From Anaeromusa acidaminophila DSM 3853 (GTDB taxonomy: Bacteria > Bacillota > Negativicutes > Anaeromusales > Anaeromusaceae), in assembly GCF_000374545.1 (NCBI RefSeq), contig NZ_KB894584.1:118163-182162 (forward strand): a DNA stretch of 64,000 nucleotides, written 5' to 3'. Shown here piece after piece: positions 24,895 through 33,629 of this stretch. Each line of letters opens with the position of its first letter. Positions within the stretch are counted from its first letter, which is position 1. The position numbers and the translations under genes are program-made. The notes below the pieces were generated by a model. It did no database searches. It was not told the origin of the DNA and worked only from the letters and a program-made list of their open reading frames with translations.

Positions 24895-26250
24895 ATGCAC
24901 AAGGTTGTAATTTTAGGCGCTGCCGGACGCGATTTTCATGTTTTCAACACTTGTTTTCGCGATGATGCCGACAGTCTGGTACTGGCTTTTACGGCGACGC
25001 AAATTCCGGACATTGCAGGCAGAAGCTATCCGCCGTCGTTGGCGGGGCGCTTTTATCCGCAGGGCATTCCCATTGTGCCGGAGGAAGAACTGGAAGCGCT
25101 GCTTCGAGAGCAAGCGGTAGATGAGGTTGTTTTTGCGTACAGCGATGTTTCACATGAAACGGTGATGCATACAGCGTCAAGGGTCTTGGCTTCTGGAGCG
25201 GATTTTCGTCTTTTAGGTCCGGCGCGGACCATGCTGCAGGCGTCTAAGCCGGTTATTGCCGTATGTGCGGTGCGGACCGGCGCGGGCAAGAGCCAGGTAT
25301 CGCGCAAACTAGCGTCTTGGCTGAAGGAATGGGGCTTGCGGGTAGCTATTGTACGCCATCCCATGCCCTATGGAGAGCTGGAGCGCCAGCGTTGTCAGCG
25401 CTTTGCTGCGGTGGAGGATTTGCAGCGCGCTCGCTGTACCGTGGAAGAACGCGAGGAGTATGAACCGCATCTGGCAGCAGGGCATATTGTGTATGCGGGT
25501 GTGGATTATGGAGAAGTTTTAGCGGCGGCTCAAGCGGAGGCGGATGTGCTTCTTTGGGACGGTGGCAATAATGATTTCTCTTTTTTTCGACCGGACTGGC
25601 TGCTTGTGGTAGCCGATCCTTTGCGTTTAGGTCATGAGCGTACGTATCATCCGGGAGAAACCAATTTACGCATGGCGGATACAGTGTTGATCAACAAGGT
25701 GGACAGCGTTTCCATGCAAGACGTAGCCTTGCTGCAAGCTTCGATTGCAGCGATTAATCCTGGAGCGGCAGTGGTGCTGGCGGCTTCCCCGCCTCGCTTG
25801 GACCGTGGCGACGAGCTAAAGGGAAAGCGGGTAGTGGTGGTGGAAGACGGGCCGTCTGTGACGCACGGCGGCATGCCCTATGGTGCGGGTCTGCTGGCGG
25901 CTCGCGCCGCCGGCGCTGAGGTTGTGGAGCCTTGGGAATGGGCCGGGGGTTCTTTGGCGCAAGCTCGGCAGATGTATCCGCATTTGCAGCAGGTGCTGCC
26001 GGCGTTAGGATACCAGCCGGAGCAGTTGGCGGAACTGGAGGCGGCGTTGAATGCCGCAGCCTGCGAGGCCATCGTCTCGGCTACGCCCAGTCGTTTGGAA
26101 CGTTTGCTGCATCTGAATAAGCCCTTATACCAGGTTTACTACGATTTAGAAGAGCGGCCAACAGGAGTTTTACGTGGTATTCTCATGGAGAAAGTGCAAA
26201 AATGGAGCGAAACAGGGCAAATTCGGGACGTATTTACCAGTAGAATTTAG
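24895..26250 (+). CDS. P-loop protein resembling cyclic 2,3-diphosphoglycerate synthetase
   Basis: This 451-residue protein has an N-terminal Rossmann-like domain (VVILGAAGRDFHVFN). A P-loop domain follows with AVRTGAGKSQVSRK (GAGKS at residues 129-133), RVAIVRHPMPYG, ADVLLWDGGNNDFSFF and the GTPase-like base motif INKVD. This layout matches the cPGS family, known from methanogens for making cyclic diphosphoglycerate, but bacterial relatives have no proven role. GGAGGTG (24881-24887) sets ATG 24895. A degenerate Nudix gene follows. Confidence 0.85.
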   Translation: MHKVVILGAAGRDFHVFNTCFRDDADSLVLAFTATQIPDIAGRSYPPSLAGRFYPQGIPIVPEEELEALLREQAVDEVVFAYSDVSHETVMHTASRVLASGADFRLLGPARTMLQASKPVIAVCAVRTGAGKSQVSRKLASWLKEWGLRVAIVRHPMPYGELERQRCQRFAAVEDLQRARCTVEEREEYEPHLAAGHIVYAGVDYGEVLAAAQAEADVLLWDGGNNDFSFFRPDWLLVVADPLRLGHERTYHPGETNLRMADTVLINKVDSVSMQDVALLQASIAAINPGAAVVLAASPPRLDRGDELKGKRVVVVEDGPSVTHGGMPYGAGLLAARAAGAEVVEPWEWAGGSLAQARQMYPHLQQVLPALGYQPEQLAELEAALNAAACEAIVSATPSRLERLLHLNKPLYQVYYDLEERPTGVLRGILMEKVQKWSETGQIRDVFTSRI

Positions 26251-26339
26251 TTTTTTTTTGTGGGTTGGCAGGAAAAGTGATAAAAAGCAAGGAAAAGAAA
26301 CATAATCCGACAGCGACAGCTGGAAAGGAGAAGATGAGA

Positions 26340-26750
26340 ATGCAACAACGAGTAGCAGCACTCATCGTAAAAAAAGGTAAGGTACTAATTGCGCGGCGCA
26401 GCGAGGGCCGCACACAGGCTGGTTTATGGGAATTTCCCTGGGGAACATGTAACCCGGATGAAGCTCCGGAGGAGTGTTTAGAGCGAAATCTTGTAGACGT
26501 TATGGGCCTAAATGTGGCGATCGGCGGACGCTTTGCCTTGCGCTCCTATGGAGACGTGCGCTTGCTGGCCTATTGGGCGCAGTGGCAGGAGGGGAATTTT
26601 TCACTTTCCGGTCATGATGAGCTGGCTTGGGCTGGCCCGGAAGAATTGGGCAGCTATGAATTTATGCCCATGGATGTTTTTTTAGTAGAAAAGCTGATCC
26701 GTCAAGGCATGGGCGGTACGGCCGGCGACAGCAAAGCCATAGGGGGATAG
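26340..26750 (+). CDS. Nudix-fold protein with degenerate catalytic box
   Basis: This 136-residue protein is clearly MutT-like (QQRVAALIVKKGKVLIARRSEG, LWEFPWGTCNPDE, then a strand-rich end). In the Nudix box the spacing G35-x5-E41-x7-R49 is perfect, but three of the four key acidic residues are changed (N50, D53 and V54 instead of Glu). The box reads ERNLVDVMG. This suggests a non-hydrolysing, ligand-binding protein. ATG 26340 has AAGGAG nine bases upstream; ATG 26334 is an alternative. It follows the cPGS-like gene with a 89-bp gap. Confidence 0.82.
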   Translation: MQQRVAALIVKKGKVLIARRSEGRTQAGLWEFPWGTCNPDEAPEECLERNLVDVMGLNVAIGGRFALRSYGDVRLLAYWAQWQEGNFSLSGHDELAWAGPEELGSYEFMPMDVFLVEKLIRQGMGGTAGDSKAIGG

Positions 26751-26960
26751 CGTTTCCTAAACCCTGAAGGTTATAGTTGTTGCTCTGTTATGTTAGAGGT
26801 TAATTTTTAACTGGGTTTAACCAATTTTTAACAGAAGCTGTAGTGGCTTTTTATACAATCAAAGTACGAAGGGTATAATTAGAAGTATAAGCCTGTATTG
26901 GTTGAACTTGTTTTATCAAGGAGACATACGGATAGTAACAATAAGAAGGGGTGTAGGATT

Positions 26961-28952
26961 GTGAGCGATAAGGGAGTTTTAAAAACGGCGACAAAGCAGA
27001 CCTTGCAGAGTAAATTGATTCTGCTGTTGGTTTTATTCGCCTTCTTGTCTGCCGCGCTGGTGGGCGGCGTGAGCACCTATATGAATGTAACGCAGAAAAA
27101 AGAAAATATTGCCGAAAGCAATCGTGAGCTGACCGGACAGGCGGCCAGTGAAATCGAGCGCTTTATGAGCGATGCCAAAGGCTTGACGGAAGCGCTGGCG
27201 GCGACGCCGACAGCACGGAGCATGGATGCGGCGCAACTAAAAGAAATGATTGTAGCGGCGCAACAAAAAAATCCGTATATGGAATTGATCTATGTTATGG
27301 ACGCCAGCGGCATGCAAATTGCCAGAACGTCCGGTACTTTGGCCAATCGGGCGGATCGGCCGTATTTTAAAGACGCGATGGCCGGAAAATTGCATTTTAG
27401 CGATGCCTATATTTCCTCTTTCACCAAAGCGCCGACGGTGACGATTTCTACGGCGATTCGTGATGCCGCAGGCAAGCCTATCGGTGTTTTTGCGGCGGAT
27501 ATCAGTCTGAAATCGCTGTGGTCTATGGCGGAAGCGGTCAAGGTGGGGCAAGGCGGTTACTTAGATATTGTCGACAATAAAGGCAAGCTGTTGGCTCATC
27601 CGGATAAGGATAAAGTGCAGCAGAACGAGTCGGTTGCTGACCGGGCGTATATTGCGGCCGTGCTGCAGGGACAAAGCGGCAGCCAGGAAAGCGCTTCTAC
27701 GCGGGGCGAGCAAGCCATGATTTCCTATTCGCCGGCCAAGTCTATCGGCTGGGGCGTTGTGGCGTATTTGCCTTCCAGCGAGGTGAGCAACCAGATTTGG
27801 ACGATTGTGCTGACGATGGCGGGATTATTGTTGTTGGTGGCCGCTTGTGCGGGGGCGACGGCTGTTTATTCGGCCAAGGGGCTGGCCCAGCCGTTGTTGG
27901 TGTTGGATGAAGCGGCGGAACGCATGGCGGACGGCGACTTGAGCCGTAGCTTTGAAGTGGACGGCGTAGAGGAAATTATGCATTTGGGCGATTCCATTAC
28001 CCGGATGCAGCAGAATCTTCACAGTATGATTAAGCAGGTAGCCAGCTCATCGGAACATTTAGCGGCTTCCAGCGAGGAACTGACCGCCAGCGCGGACCAG
28101 TCGGCGCAAGCGTCGCAGCAGGTGGCCCAGTCGATTACCGATGTAGCGCATGGGACCGATGATCAATTGCGAGCGGTACAGCAGGCGGCGCACGGCGTCG
28201 AGGCTATGTCCTCTAGAATTCAGGAAGTGGCGGCGAATTTGGGCTAGATGTCGCACTCTTCTACCGAAACGGCGCAGGCCGCTCGGGGCGGCGAAAAAGC
28301 CGTGCAAACAGCCGTGAAGCAGATGCAGCTGATCGAGTCGTCGGTTAGCCAGTCGGCGGAAGTAGTGGCCCGCTTGGGCGAACGATCTCAAGAGATCGGA
28401 CAAATTGTGGATACCATCAGCGGCATTGCCGGACAGACGAATCTTTTGGCTTTGAACGCCGCTATTGAAGCGGCTCGGGCAGGCGAGCAAGGACGCGGCT
28501 TTGCGGTGGTGGCCGACGAAGTGCGCAAACTGGCGGAACAGAGCCAAGAAGCGGCTAAGCGCATTGCGGAGCTGATCAGCGAAATTCAGGGCGATACCCA
28601 AAGCGCGGTTGTGGCCATGCAGGATGGCACGCGCGAGGTGGAGCGCGGTACCGCGGTGGTGGATGACGCAGGTCATACCTTCACGCAGATAGTCGGTTTG
28701 ATCGACTCTATGTATCAGCAGGTACAGCACGTAAGCCAGGCGGCGCAGGAAATCGGCGCGCACAGCCAAGACGTGGTGCAGTCGGTACAACGCATTGAAA
28801 GCATCAGCCGTGAAACAGCGGGGCATACGCAGACTGTATCCGCGGCCACGGAAGAGCAGTCGGCCTCCATGGAAGAGATTGCTACTTCCAGTCAGGCGCT
28901 GGCTAAAATGGCTGAAGAAATGCAGCAGACCGTGGGACGGTTCCGGTTGTAA
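26961..28952 (+). pseudogene. Methyl-accepting chemotaxis protein interrupted by an in-frame amber codon
   Basis: The frame encodes one chemoreceptor of 663 codons, split by TAG at 28245-28247. Part one (GTG 26961 to 28247) has TM1 (LILLLVLFAFLSAALVGGV), a Cache sensor domain (PYMELIYVMDASGMQIART, ADRPYFKDAMAGKLHFS), TM2, HAMP and the first signalling helix. Part two continues in the same frame with the CheA/CheW-contacting tip and ends GRFRL. The context [21 protein letters not shown] suggests CAG (Gln) became TAG. Part two starts with ATG right after the stop but has no ribosome-binding site, so it is probably not translated alone. Confidence 0.85.
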
Positions 28953-28970
28953 AGTTGGGCAGATGGCGTT

Positions 28971-29008
28971 CCCCTAGCAAGAGTAGGCTCTTGCTAGGGG
29001 GCGTTTTT
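28971..29008 (+). terminator. Rho-independent terminator after the interrupted chemoreceptor
   Basis: A perfect 13-bp stem (28971-28983 with 28988-29000) around TAGG is followed by GCGTTTTT. Confidence 0.9.
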
Positions 29009-29009
29009 A

Positions 29010-29057
29010 TTTATCCCCTTATTAAAGGCGGCGCCGCCAAAGCGGCGGAGAGGTTTG
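29010..29057 (-). repeat. Family A fragment, copy A4
   Basis: TTATCCCCTTATTAAAGGC, then GCCGCCAAAGCGGCGGAGAG: a shortened version of A1 with one end intact. Confidence 0.6.
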
Positions 29058-29172
29058 ACTTCAAATGCTGCCTGTAAAAAATAGTTTTAATTTTGCAAAA
29101 AATGATTTTTTTTGTTACAATAGAATCGACGGAGATTCGATTCGGCTTGTTTATACGCAAGGAGGAATCAAT

Positions 29173-29730
29173 ATGGAACGTCGGTATCCTTTTTCGTGGG
29201 ATCTTTTGGGCGGACTGAGTGAAGGACGGCCTACGCTGGGACGATATGCGAGGCTGGAAGCGTATCGGTTGATGCAGTATACGATGAGGGATGTGCTGGA
29301 AGAGCGCTTGGGCACGCAACAGGCGGAAGGGGTATTTTATCAGGCGGGTCAGTTGGCAGGCAAAGAGTTTTACCAACATATGATAGGGGAGACGCATGAA
29401 GGCCAATGGCTCTTGCGGAGGTTGCAGCAAGTTTTGCGGGAAATGGGACTGGGATTGCTCCATTTGGAAGAGGCGTCGCCAGATAATAGCCGCTTTGTGT
29501 TTGTGCTGAAGGAAGATCTGGATTGTTCCGGTACTCCGACGAAGGGCTATTCTAGCTGTTACTTTGATGCCGGTGTTTTTTCGGGCGTGCTGGAAGCCTT
29601 TTTTAAACAGCCTTACGATGTTGTGGAAGTTGAATGCTGGAGCCGTGGCGATGAGCGTTGCCGCTTTGAGGCTACCTTGGGGCAGGGCATAGGGCAGGCT
29701 TTTTCTGATTCCAGTCTGGTGCATGGATAA
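29173..29730 (+). CDS. V4R (4-vinyl reductase) domain protein
   Basis: This 185-residue protein has a V4R domain, which binds small hydrocarbons or acts as a ligand sensor. The diagnostic C-terminal motif ECWSRGDERCRFEATLGQ has the metal-binding cysteines, and GYSSCYFDAGVFSGVLEAFF precedes it. CAAGGAGG at 29158-29165 sets ATG 29173; the frame upstream is open but unlikely to be translated. It stands alone with its own terminator. It may be a stand-alone sensor for the nearby signalling genes, but no partner is visible. Confidence 0.87.
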   Translation: MERRYPFSWDLLGGLSEGRPTLGRYARLEAYRLMQYTMRDVLEERLGTQQAEGVFYQAGQLAGKEFYQHMIGETHEGQWLLRRLQQVLREMGLGLLHLEEASPDNSRFVFVLKEDLDCSGTPTKGYSSCYFDAGVFSGVLEAFFKQPYDVVEVECWSRGDERCRFEATLGQGIGQAFSDSSLVHG

Positions 29731-29736
29731 AAAAAT

Positions 29737-29784
29737 AAAAGGTTGCGGTAAAATGAAAACATGCATTTTACCGCAACCTTTTTT
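29737..29784 (+). terminator. Rho-independent terminator after the V4R gene
   Basis: A 19-bp perfect stem (29737-29755 with 29764-29782) ends in six T. It may work in both directions. Confidence 0.92.
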
Positions 29785-29870
29785 GTCTATCGGACCGCCT
29801 TGCTCCAATAAAAGTCTCAAATACAAGCAAAGCCGCTATAGATTTTTATGCTCAAATGTAAAATTATAAC

Positions 29871-30029
29871 GGGAATCGAGGGTGCAATGAACACTTTACC
29901 AAGGTGAGAGATTTTTTCGCCAGACGAGAAAGAAAAAGTAAGAATAGCAGCGCTATGCCGAGGCTTTCTGACGACATCTGACGGAAAAAGATCCAGCTTG
30001 GTTAAGATGTGCATAAACCAACGATTCCG
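29871..30029. repeat. Family C MITE-like element, copy C3
   Basis: This 159-bp element starts GGGAATCG and ends CGATTCCG. It carries the inverse of the family core (ATAGCAGCGCTATGCCGAGG, CTTTCTGACGACATCTGACG) and lies opposite in orientation to C1, C2 and C5. Together with the V4R terminator it fills most of 29731-30125. Confidence 0.82.
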
Positions 30030-30048
30030 TCTAGAGAGTGTAATAGAG

Positions 30049-30094
30049 TTGTCATGCCGTTGTCATAGCTCTGTAACATGAAAAAAGGTATAAT
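30049..30094 (+). promoter_or_regulatory. Pho-box-like direct repeats and -10 element
   Basis: TTGTCAT (30049-30055), TTGTCAT (30060-30066) and CTGTAAC (30071-30077) are spaced exactly 11 bases apart, with 4-base spacers. TATAAT follows at 30089-30094, 11 bases after the last repeat, and there is no normal -35. This is the layout of PhoB-activated promoters, in which the Pho box replaces the -35. Use by PhoB/PhoP here is inferred. Confidence 0.65.
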
Positions 30095-30125
30095 CAAACT
30101 AACAAAAGGCAAAGGAGGATGCGTC

Positions 30126-30275
30126 ATGAGACATAGTGGTTGGATTTTAGTCTTAGCGGTATTGGTTCTTCATGCATGGAAACCGGATTGGCTTTCTTTT
30201 GAAGGTTTTGGCGCTCTTTTGCCTTGGACGGAAACCATGCGCGGCGTGGCCGGATCGCTATTGCAGACATTTTAA
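30126..30275 (+). CDS. Small single-span membrane protein
   Basis: This 49-residue protein begins MRHSGWILVLAVLVLHAWKP, one membrane helix, followed by an amphipathic end. AAAGGAGG (30111-30118) fits ATG 30126 well, and a Pho-box-like promoter lies just upstream. It precedes the FHA/winged-helix gene by 81 bases. The strong signals support a real gene, but the function is unknown. Confidence 0.65.
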   Translation: MRHSGWILVLAVLVLHAWKPDWLSFEGFGALLPWTETMRGVAGSLLQTF

Positions 30276-30312
30276 ACGCTTTCCTGACGTGCCTTCTTGG
30301 CAGGAAAAATTT
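30274..30312 (+). terminator. Weak terminator or processing hairpin
   Basis: TTTCCTG...TGCC pairs with GGCAGGAAA with a bulge, followed by AAATTTTT. It may partly separate the small gene from the regulator. Confidence 0.4.
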
Positions 30313-30356
30313 TTCGCAGTATGATATAGAAAGAAATACGTCCAGGAGGGATGGCT

Positions 30357-31046
30357 GTGGAAGAAAATTGGTGCTTAGTTGTAGAAAAGGGAGTTCCCTA
30401 TCCTTCCGGCAGCCGCATTATGCTGGAAAAAGGGGAATGGCTATTGGGGCGCAGCGGCCAGGGAGCGGCAGGGATGTATTTTGCCAGCCCCTTCGTCTCG
30501 CGTCGTCATTGCCTGGTTTGTTGTGATGAAACAGGCGTGAGCATAAAGGAACTGGGCAGTCGTCATGGTACCAGTGTTAATGGAGAGCCATTGCAACAGG
30601 AAGTACGGCGGCTAGCGCCGGGAGATCGATTGGAGTTGGCATCCGGTCTTGTGGCGTTGCGGCTGGAGCATGGAGGCGATGAAAAAACGCTCGACTTGAG
30701 TCGAACGTTGATGCTGCGCCAAGGCCTAGAGCTGCCGCAGGCGTTAGCGCTCTTTCCAGAGCGGCAAGAGTGCCAGGTATATGGGGAAAGCGTTTCCTTG
30801 AGCGGCAAAGAGTGGCATTTGCTGCAGCTTTTGTGGGAGCGCGCCGGCACGTTGGTGGACTATGAGACAATCAAGCGGGAGATTTGGCCGGAGCGTTTGC
30901 AGGCTGACGGTCAAGGCTCTGTGGACGTGGGCACGGACGAGCTGAATGTGCTTATTTATCGGCTGCGTAAAAAGCTGGGCGATGCTTCGCGGCTTTTGAA
31001 AACCGTCCGCGGCAGCGGACTTCTCTTGACAAGGAATAAGGATTGA
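30357..31046 (+). CDS. FHA domain fused to a winged-helix DNA-binding domain
   Basis: This 229-residue protein has an N-terminal FHA domain, which binds phosphothreonine peptides. LLGRSGQGAAGMYFASPFVSRRHC and IKELGSRHGTSVNG carry the conserved GR, SRRH and N residues. A C-terminal OmpR/PhoB-type winged helix follows (LSGKEWHLLQLLWERAGTLV, DVGTDELNVLIYRLRKKLGD, VRGSGLLL). It would link Ser/Thr kinase signalling to transcription. AGGAGGG (30344-30350) fits GTG 30357 better than ATG 30351. Its stop TGA is part of a family B repeat. Confidence 0.88.
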   Translation: MEENWCLVVEKGVPYPSGSRIMLEKGEWLLGRSGQGAAGMYFASPFVSRRHCLVCCDETGVSIKELGSRHGTSVNGEPLQQEVRRLAPGDRLELASGLVALRLEHGGDEKTLDLSRTLMLRQGLELPQALALFPERQECQVYGESVSLSGKEWHLLQLLWERAGTLVDYETIKREIWPERLQADGQGSVDVGTDELNVLIYRLRKKLGDASRLLKTVRGSGLLLTRNKD

Positions 31047-31140
31047 ACAAGAGAATCAGAGAATCTGAGGGTGCGAATGAGGGCTACGGGGAACGGTTTT
31101 TTAACAGGAGTAAAGGGAGTAGAGTGAGGGCTCGGCAGAG
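31043..31140 (+). repeat. Family B repeat, copy B12 left part, supplies a stop codon
   Basis: TTGAACAAGAGAATCAGAG begins inside the last codon of the FHA gene, whose TGA stop it provides. GAGGGTGCGAATGAGGGC and AACAGGAGTAAAGGGAG follow. Confidence 0.8.
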
Positions 31141-31148
31141 AAAATAGA

Positions 31149-31257
31149 GATTGCTTCGCTTCGCTCGCAAAGACAAAAGTTAGTTAGAATGACAATGAAA
31201 ATTTAGAGTATAGATAGGCCAGCTTAGCGTGTCTTTGCGAGGAGCGACGTGATAAGC
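31149..31257. repeat. Family E repeat pair (E2), inverted
   Basis: GATTGCTTCGCTTCGCTCGC at the left and GTCTTTGCGAGGAGCGACG at the right are inverted copies of the common short E-type repeat, with about 55 bases between. Confidence 0.75.
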
Positions 31258-31296
31258 TCTCCGCTTTTATGATTGATATAATACCAGGTTAAACGA

Positions 31297-31337
31297 AAAA
31301 CCCGGTCTAAGAAAGTAATCTTTCTAGACCGGGTTTT
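31297..31337. terminator. Bidirectional terminator between convergent genes
   Basis: AAAACCCGGTCTA and TAGACCGGGTTTT, plus inner GAAAG/CTTTC, form a long stem. It serves the FHA gene and the convergent membrane-protein gene. Confidence 0.88.
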
Positions 31338-31371
31338 GTAGCTATATAGGAATTTATAATAGTTACTCTGT

Positions 31372-31420
31372 ATCTCGTTCCCTCCGTCATACCCTCCATT
31401 TACTCCATCTACTCTTGTTT
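31372..31420 (-). repeat. Family B repeat, copy B12 right part, supplies the stop of the membrane gene
   Basis: On the minus strand, AACAAACAAGAGTAGATGG with GGAGTAAATGGAGGGTATG follows. AAA CAA GAG TAG are the last codons of the gene at 31409-32959. Confidence 0.75.
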
Positions 31421-32959
31421 GTTATTATTATTTCCATTCTTTCGCCAAAGCTGCCAGGGGCCTTGCTCTTTTTCAAGATGGTACTGCGCGAAAAATTTGT
31501 CAGCTCGGTCCGGGGCTTCGCCGCGGACTAGCAGCCAGGGAACTTCCGGGTAGAGGTTCTCATAGCTCCAACGCCAGGAAATCCACTCATCATAGCGGGG
31601 CAATGTGGTTTCATCGACGTGTCGGCGGATAGTACCGAAGCGGTAGTCGATGAAGGCGTTGACGGCGAGCCCGCCGTTATCCAGCGTTTGATAGTTGGCA
31701 AAATGCAGATATACTGGGCGGCCGCGAAAAGAATTGTCGTAAAAGAGCGGCGCTACGAGGCCGCTTTCCGCTGCTGGCAGCAGGGAAGCATTAAAGCTGG
31801 CGCTGTCTTGACGGAAGGACCAGAAGTATTCACTCCAGGCGGCGCCGTGCAGCAAAGTCACCAGCAGCATGGCGGTCACCATTCGTTTGCCGAGAGGACG
31901 GACACTGCCGGCGCCGGCAAGAAGTACTAATGCTAGAAGCAAGAACACGCTGAAACGTTCATAAATAATACCGTGGCCGTCGATTTCTCGGGGCAGGACG
32001 AGCACACCGCCTAGCGAGAGGAAGAGAAGCAGCCAGACGGAAAAAAGCCGCTGTTGTTTCCAAGGCTTGCAACTGTATCGGCAACGATTCCAGGCGAAGA
32101 CGCCTAAGGCCAGGGTGAAAAAGGAGGCCGCAAGATAACCGGCAGCGCCTTCATATAAAGCGCGATTGTCCAAGGTTACTGCGTCTGCTAAGCGTTGCGG
32201 CCAGGCGGATAGATATTCACCGCCCAAGTAGTAATCTTGCAGCAGGTGGCCGGTGTGAGATCCTGGCTGAAATCCGCCGCCTGCAGTGAGCCAAGCGGCG
32301 ACGAAGAGCAGTACCGGCAAGGCAGCCGCTCCCAGCGGTACAAGGGAAGAAAGCTGTCTGCGTCGGTTGTAGGCGGCCTGCAAGCCGAGGAAGAAGAGCG
32401 CAAACAGCGTGGTCTGGCCGTGTAGAAAAAAGAGCAGTACTAAAAATAGGCTGAGGGGGATTAAGTGCTTGCTTTTGCCATCGCGGAGCCAAGCTAGCTG
32501 GCAGGACCAGGCGCCGCAGAAGGCAGGTAACGAAGCGGTATAGCCTACAAAACCCCAGGTGACGCTGTAATGGTAGAGCAAAAGCAGGGAGAGGACGGCG
32601 CCGCGTCCATCGCCGCCGAGACGGCGCAGCAAGCTCCAAACAGACAATGGCAGGGCTAGAATGTACAAGCCATAGAAAACGCGCGCTCCTTGCTCTACGC
32701 TGGCAAAGAAAGGGAGGCTGCAAAACCAAGGGAAAAACGTATTTGGCTGAAACAAACGCTCTAGAAGCACATAATTCCGGTAGAGACTGTCTGGGGCGTC
32801 ATAGTCTCGGTAAATGGCGGCGACCGCCAAATGGTTGGGCAGATCGGTAAAAGGCCAAAAGGGAAGGTTCAGCATCCAATAGCATTGGAGCAGCCCCAAC
32901 ATGCCTGCGAGGGGCCAGAATATGCGGGGGAAAGAGAGCGCGGCAAAGACGTTTTTCAT
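31409..32959 (-). CDS. Polytopic membrane protein, possible GT-C-type glycosyltransferase
   Basis: This 516-residue protein has about 11-12 membrane segments and a soluble C-terminal region (about residues 400-516). The first loop, FWPFTDLPNHLAVAAIYRDY, has an acidic residue placed as in GT-C glycosyltransferases that use lipid-linked sugars, but the match is weak. It starts two bases after the stop of the secreted-protein gene, so the two form an operon. Its last three residues (KQE) and the stop come from a family B repeat. The function is unknown. Confidence 0.75.
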   Translation of the reverse strand: MKNVFAALSFPRIFWPLAGMLGLLQCYWMLNLPFWPFTDLPNHLAVAAIYRDYDAPDSLYRNYVLLERLFQPNTFFPWFCSLPFFASVEQGARVFYGLYILALPLSVWSLLRRLGGDGRGAVLSLLLLYHYSVTWGFVGYTASLPAFCGAWSCQLAWLRDGKSKHLIPLSLFLVLLFFLHGQTTLFALFFLGLQAAYNRRRQLSSLVPLGAAALPVLLFVAAWLTAGGGFQPGSHTGHLLQDYYLGGEYLSAWPQRLADAVTLDNRALYEGAAGYLAASFFTLALGVFAWNRCRYSCKPWKQQRLFSVWLLLFLSLGGVLVLPREIDGHGIIYERFSVFLLLALVLLAGAGSVRPLGKRMVTAMLLVTLLHGAAWSEYFWSFRQDSASFNASLLPAAESGLVAPLFYDNSFRGRPVYLHFANYQTLDNGGLAVNAFIDYRFGTIRRHVDETTLPRYDEWISWRWSYENLYPEVPWLLVRGEAPDRADKFFAQYHLEKEQGPWQLWRKNGNNNNKQE

Positions 32960-32961
32960 GA

Positions 32962-33480
32962 TTAGCCTTTCAAGGTGGCCACAATGGCAGGCAGCTCGGT
33001 GGTGAACAAAGCGGCCAGACGATCATAGGAGGTGCTCATAAGCCCTCCCTCAGGCGGGGTCATGCGCTTGTCGACGACAAATTGCTCGTCCACCGCAGTG
33101 AAGGCTTTACAGTCTACAACCATGTCCAAGGGATTGACGGTAAACAGGATCACGTTTTTAACCTGGCGGTCAACGCAATAAGAAGTGAGATTGGCTGCTT
33201 GGGCGCTGGCGGCATTAGTGACGCCATGGCGATTCAAATCCCGGAGCACATCGGTACCTACATAAACTTCGCTGCCAAGAAGCAAGGAACTCATTTGCAT
33301 GCGCAGTACCTGGTTCAGTCCTTTATTGAGAAGATCCAGGCCGGGAATATCCCGGTCACCGGCATCAATGTAAAGCGCTGTCGCCACAAAAGCGCTGTCG
33401 CCAGGCAATTCCGCCGCTTGGGCGGCAGGGGTCAAAAACAATAGAGCCAGAAGTAAAAACGGTAAAAAACGACGTAACAT
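32962..33480 (-). CDS. Secreted protein of unknown function
   Basis: This 172-residue protein has a signal peptide (MLRRFLPFLLLALLFLTPAAQAAEL). A domain follows that alternates strands and helices (ALYIDAGDRDIPGLDLLNKGLNQVL, NVILFTVNPLDMVVDCKAF). Two cysteines could form a disulfide. It is the first gene of an operon with the polytopic membrane protein and may work with it in the envelope. I do not recognise the family. A family B repeat lies upstream of its start. Confidence 0.75.
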   Translation of the reverse strand: MLRRFLPFLLLALLFLTPAAQAAELPGDSAFVATALYIDAGDRDIPGLDLLNKGLNQVLRMQMSSLLLGSEVYVGTDVLRDLNRHGVTNAASAQAANLTSYCVDRQVKNVILFTVNPLDMVVDCKAFTAVDEQFVVDKRMTPPEGGLMSTSYDRLAALFTTELPAIVATLKG

Positions 33481-33522
33481 AATAGATTCCTTCTTTCGTT
33501 GTTATTGGGAGGGGTACGGAGA

Positions 33523-33607
33523 TTGAACAAGAGTCGCGAGAGGGTACCCAAGAGAAGAACGGAGTACGGTTTTTTAACAGGAGTATAGGGAGTAGAGGGA
33601 GGGCTCG
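33523..33607 (+). repeat. Family B repeat, copy B13
   Basis: TTGAACAAGAGTCGCGAGAG, GGGTACCCAAGAG and AACAGGAGTATAGGGAGTAG are followed by GAGGGAGGGCTCG. It lies upstream of the secreted-protein gene and next to element C4. Together they fill 33481-33777. Confidence 0.8.
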
Positions 33608-33629
33608 AAAAAAACATTAAAATATTTCA

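Noticed and set aside
28245..28247. Pyrrolysine or other recoding at the amber codon
   Set aside because: Chemoreceptors are not pyrrolysine proteins, no recoding signal is visible, and a CAG to TAG change explains it more simply.
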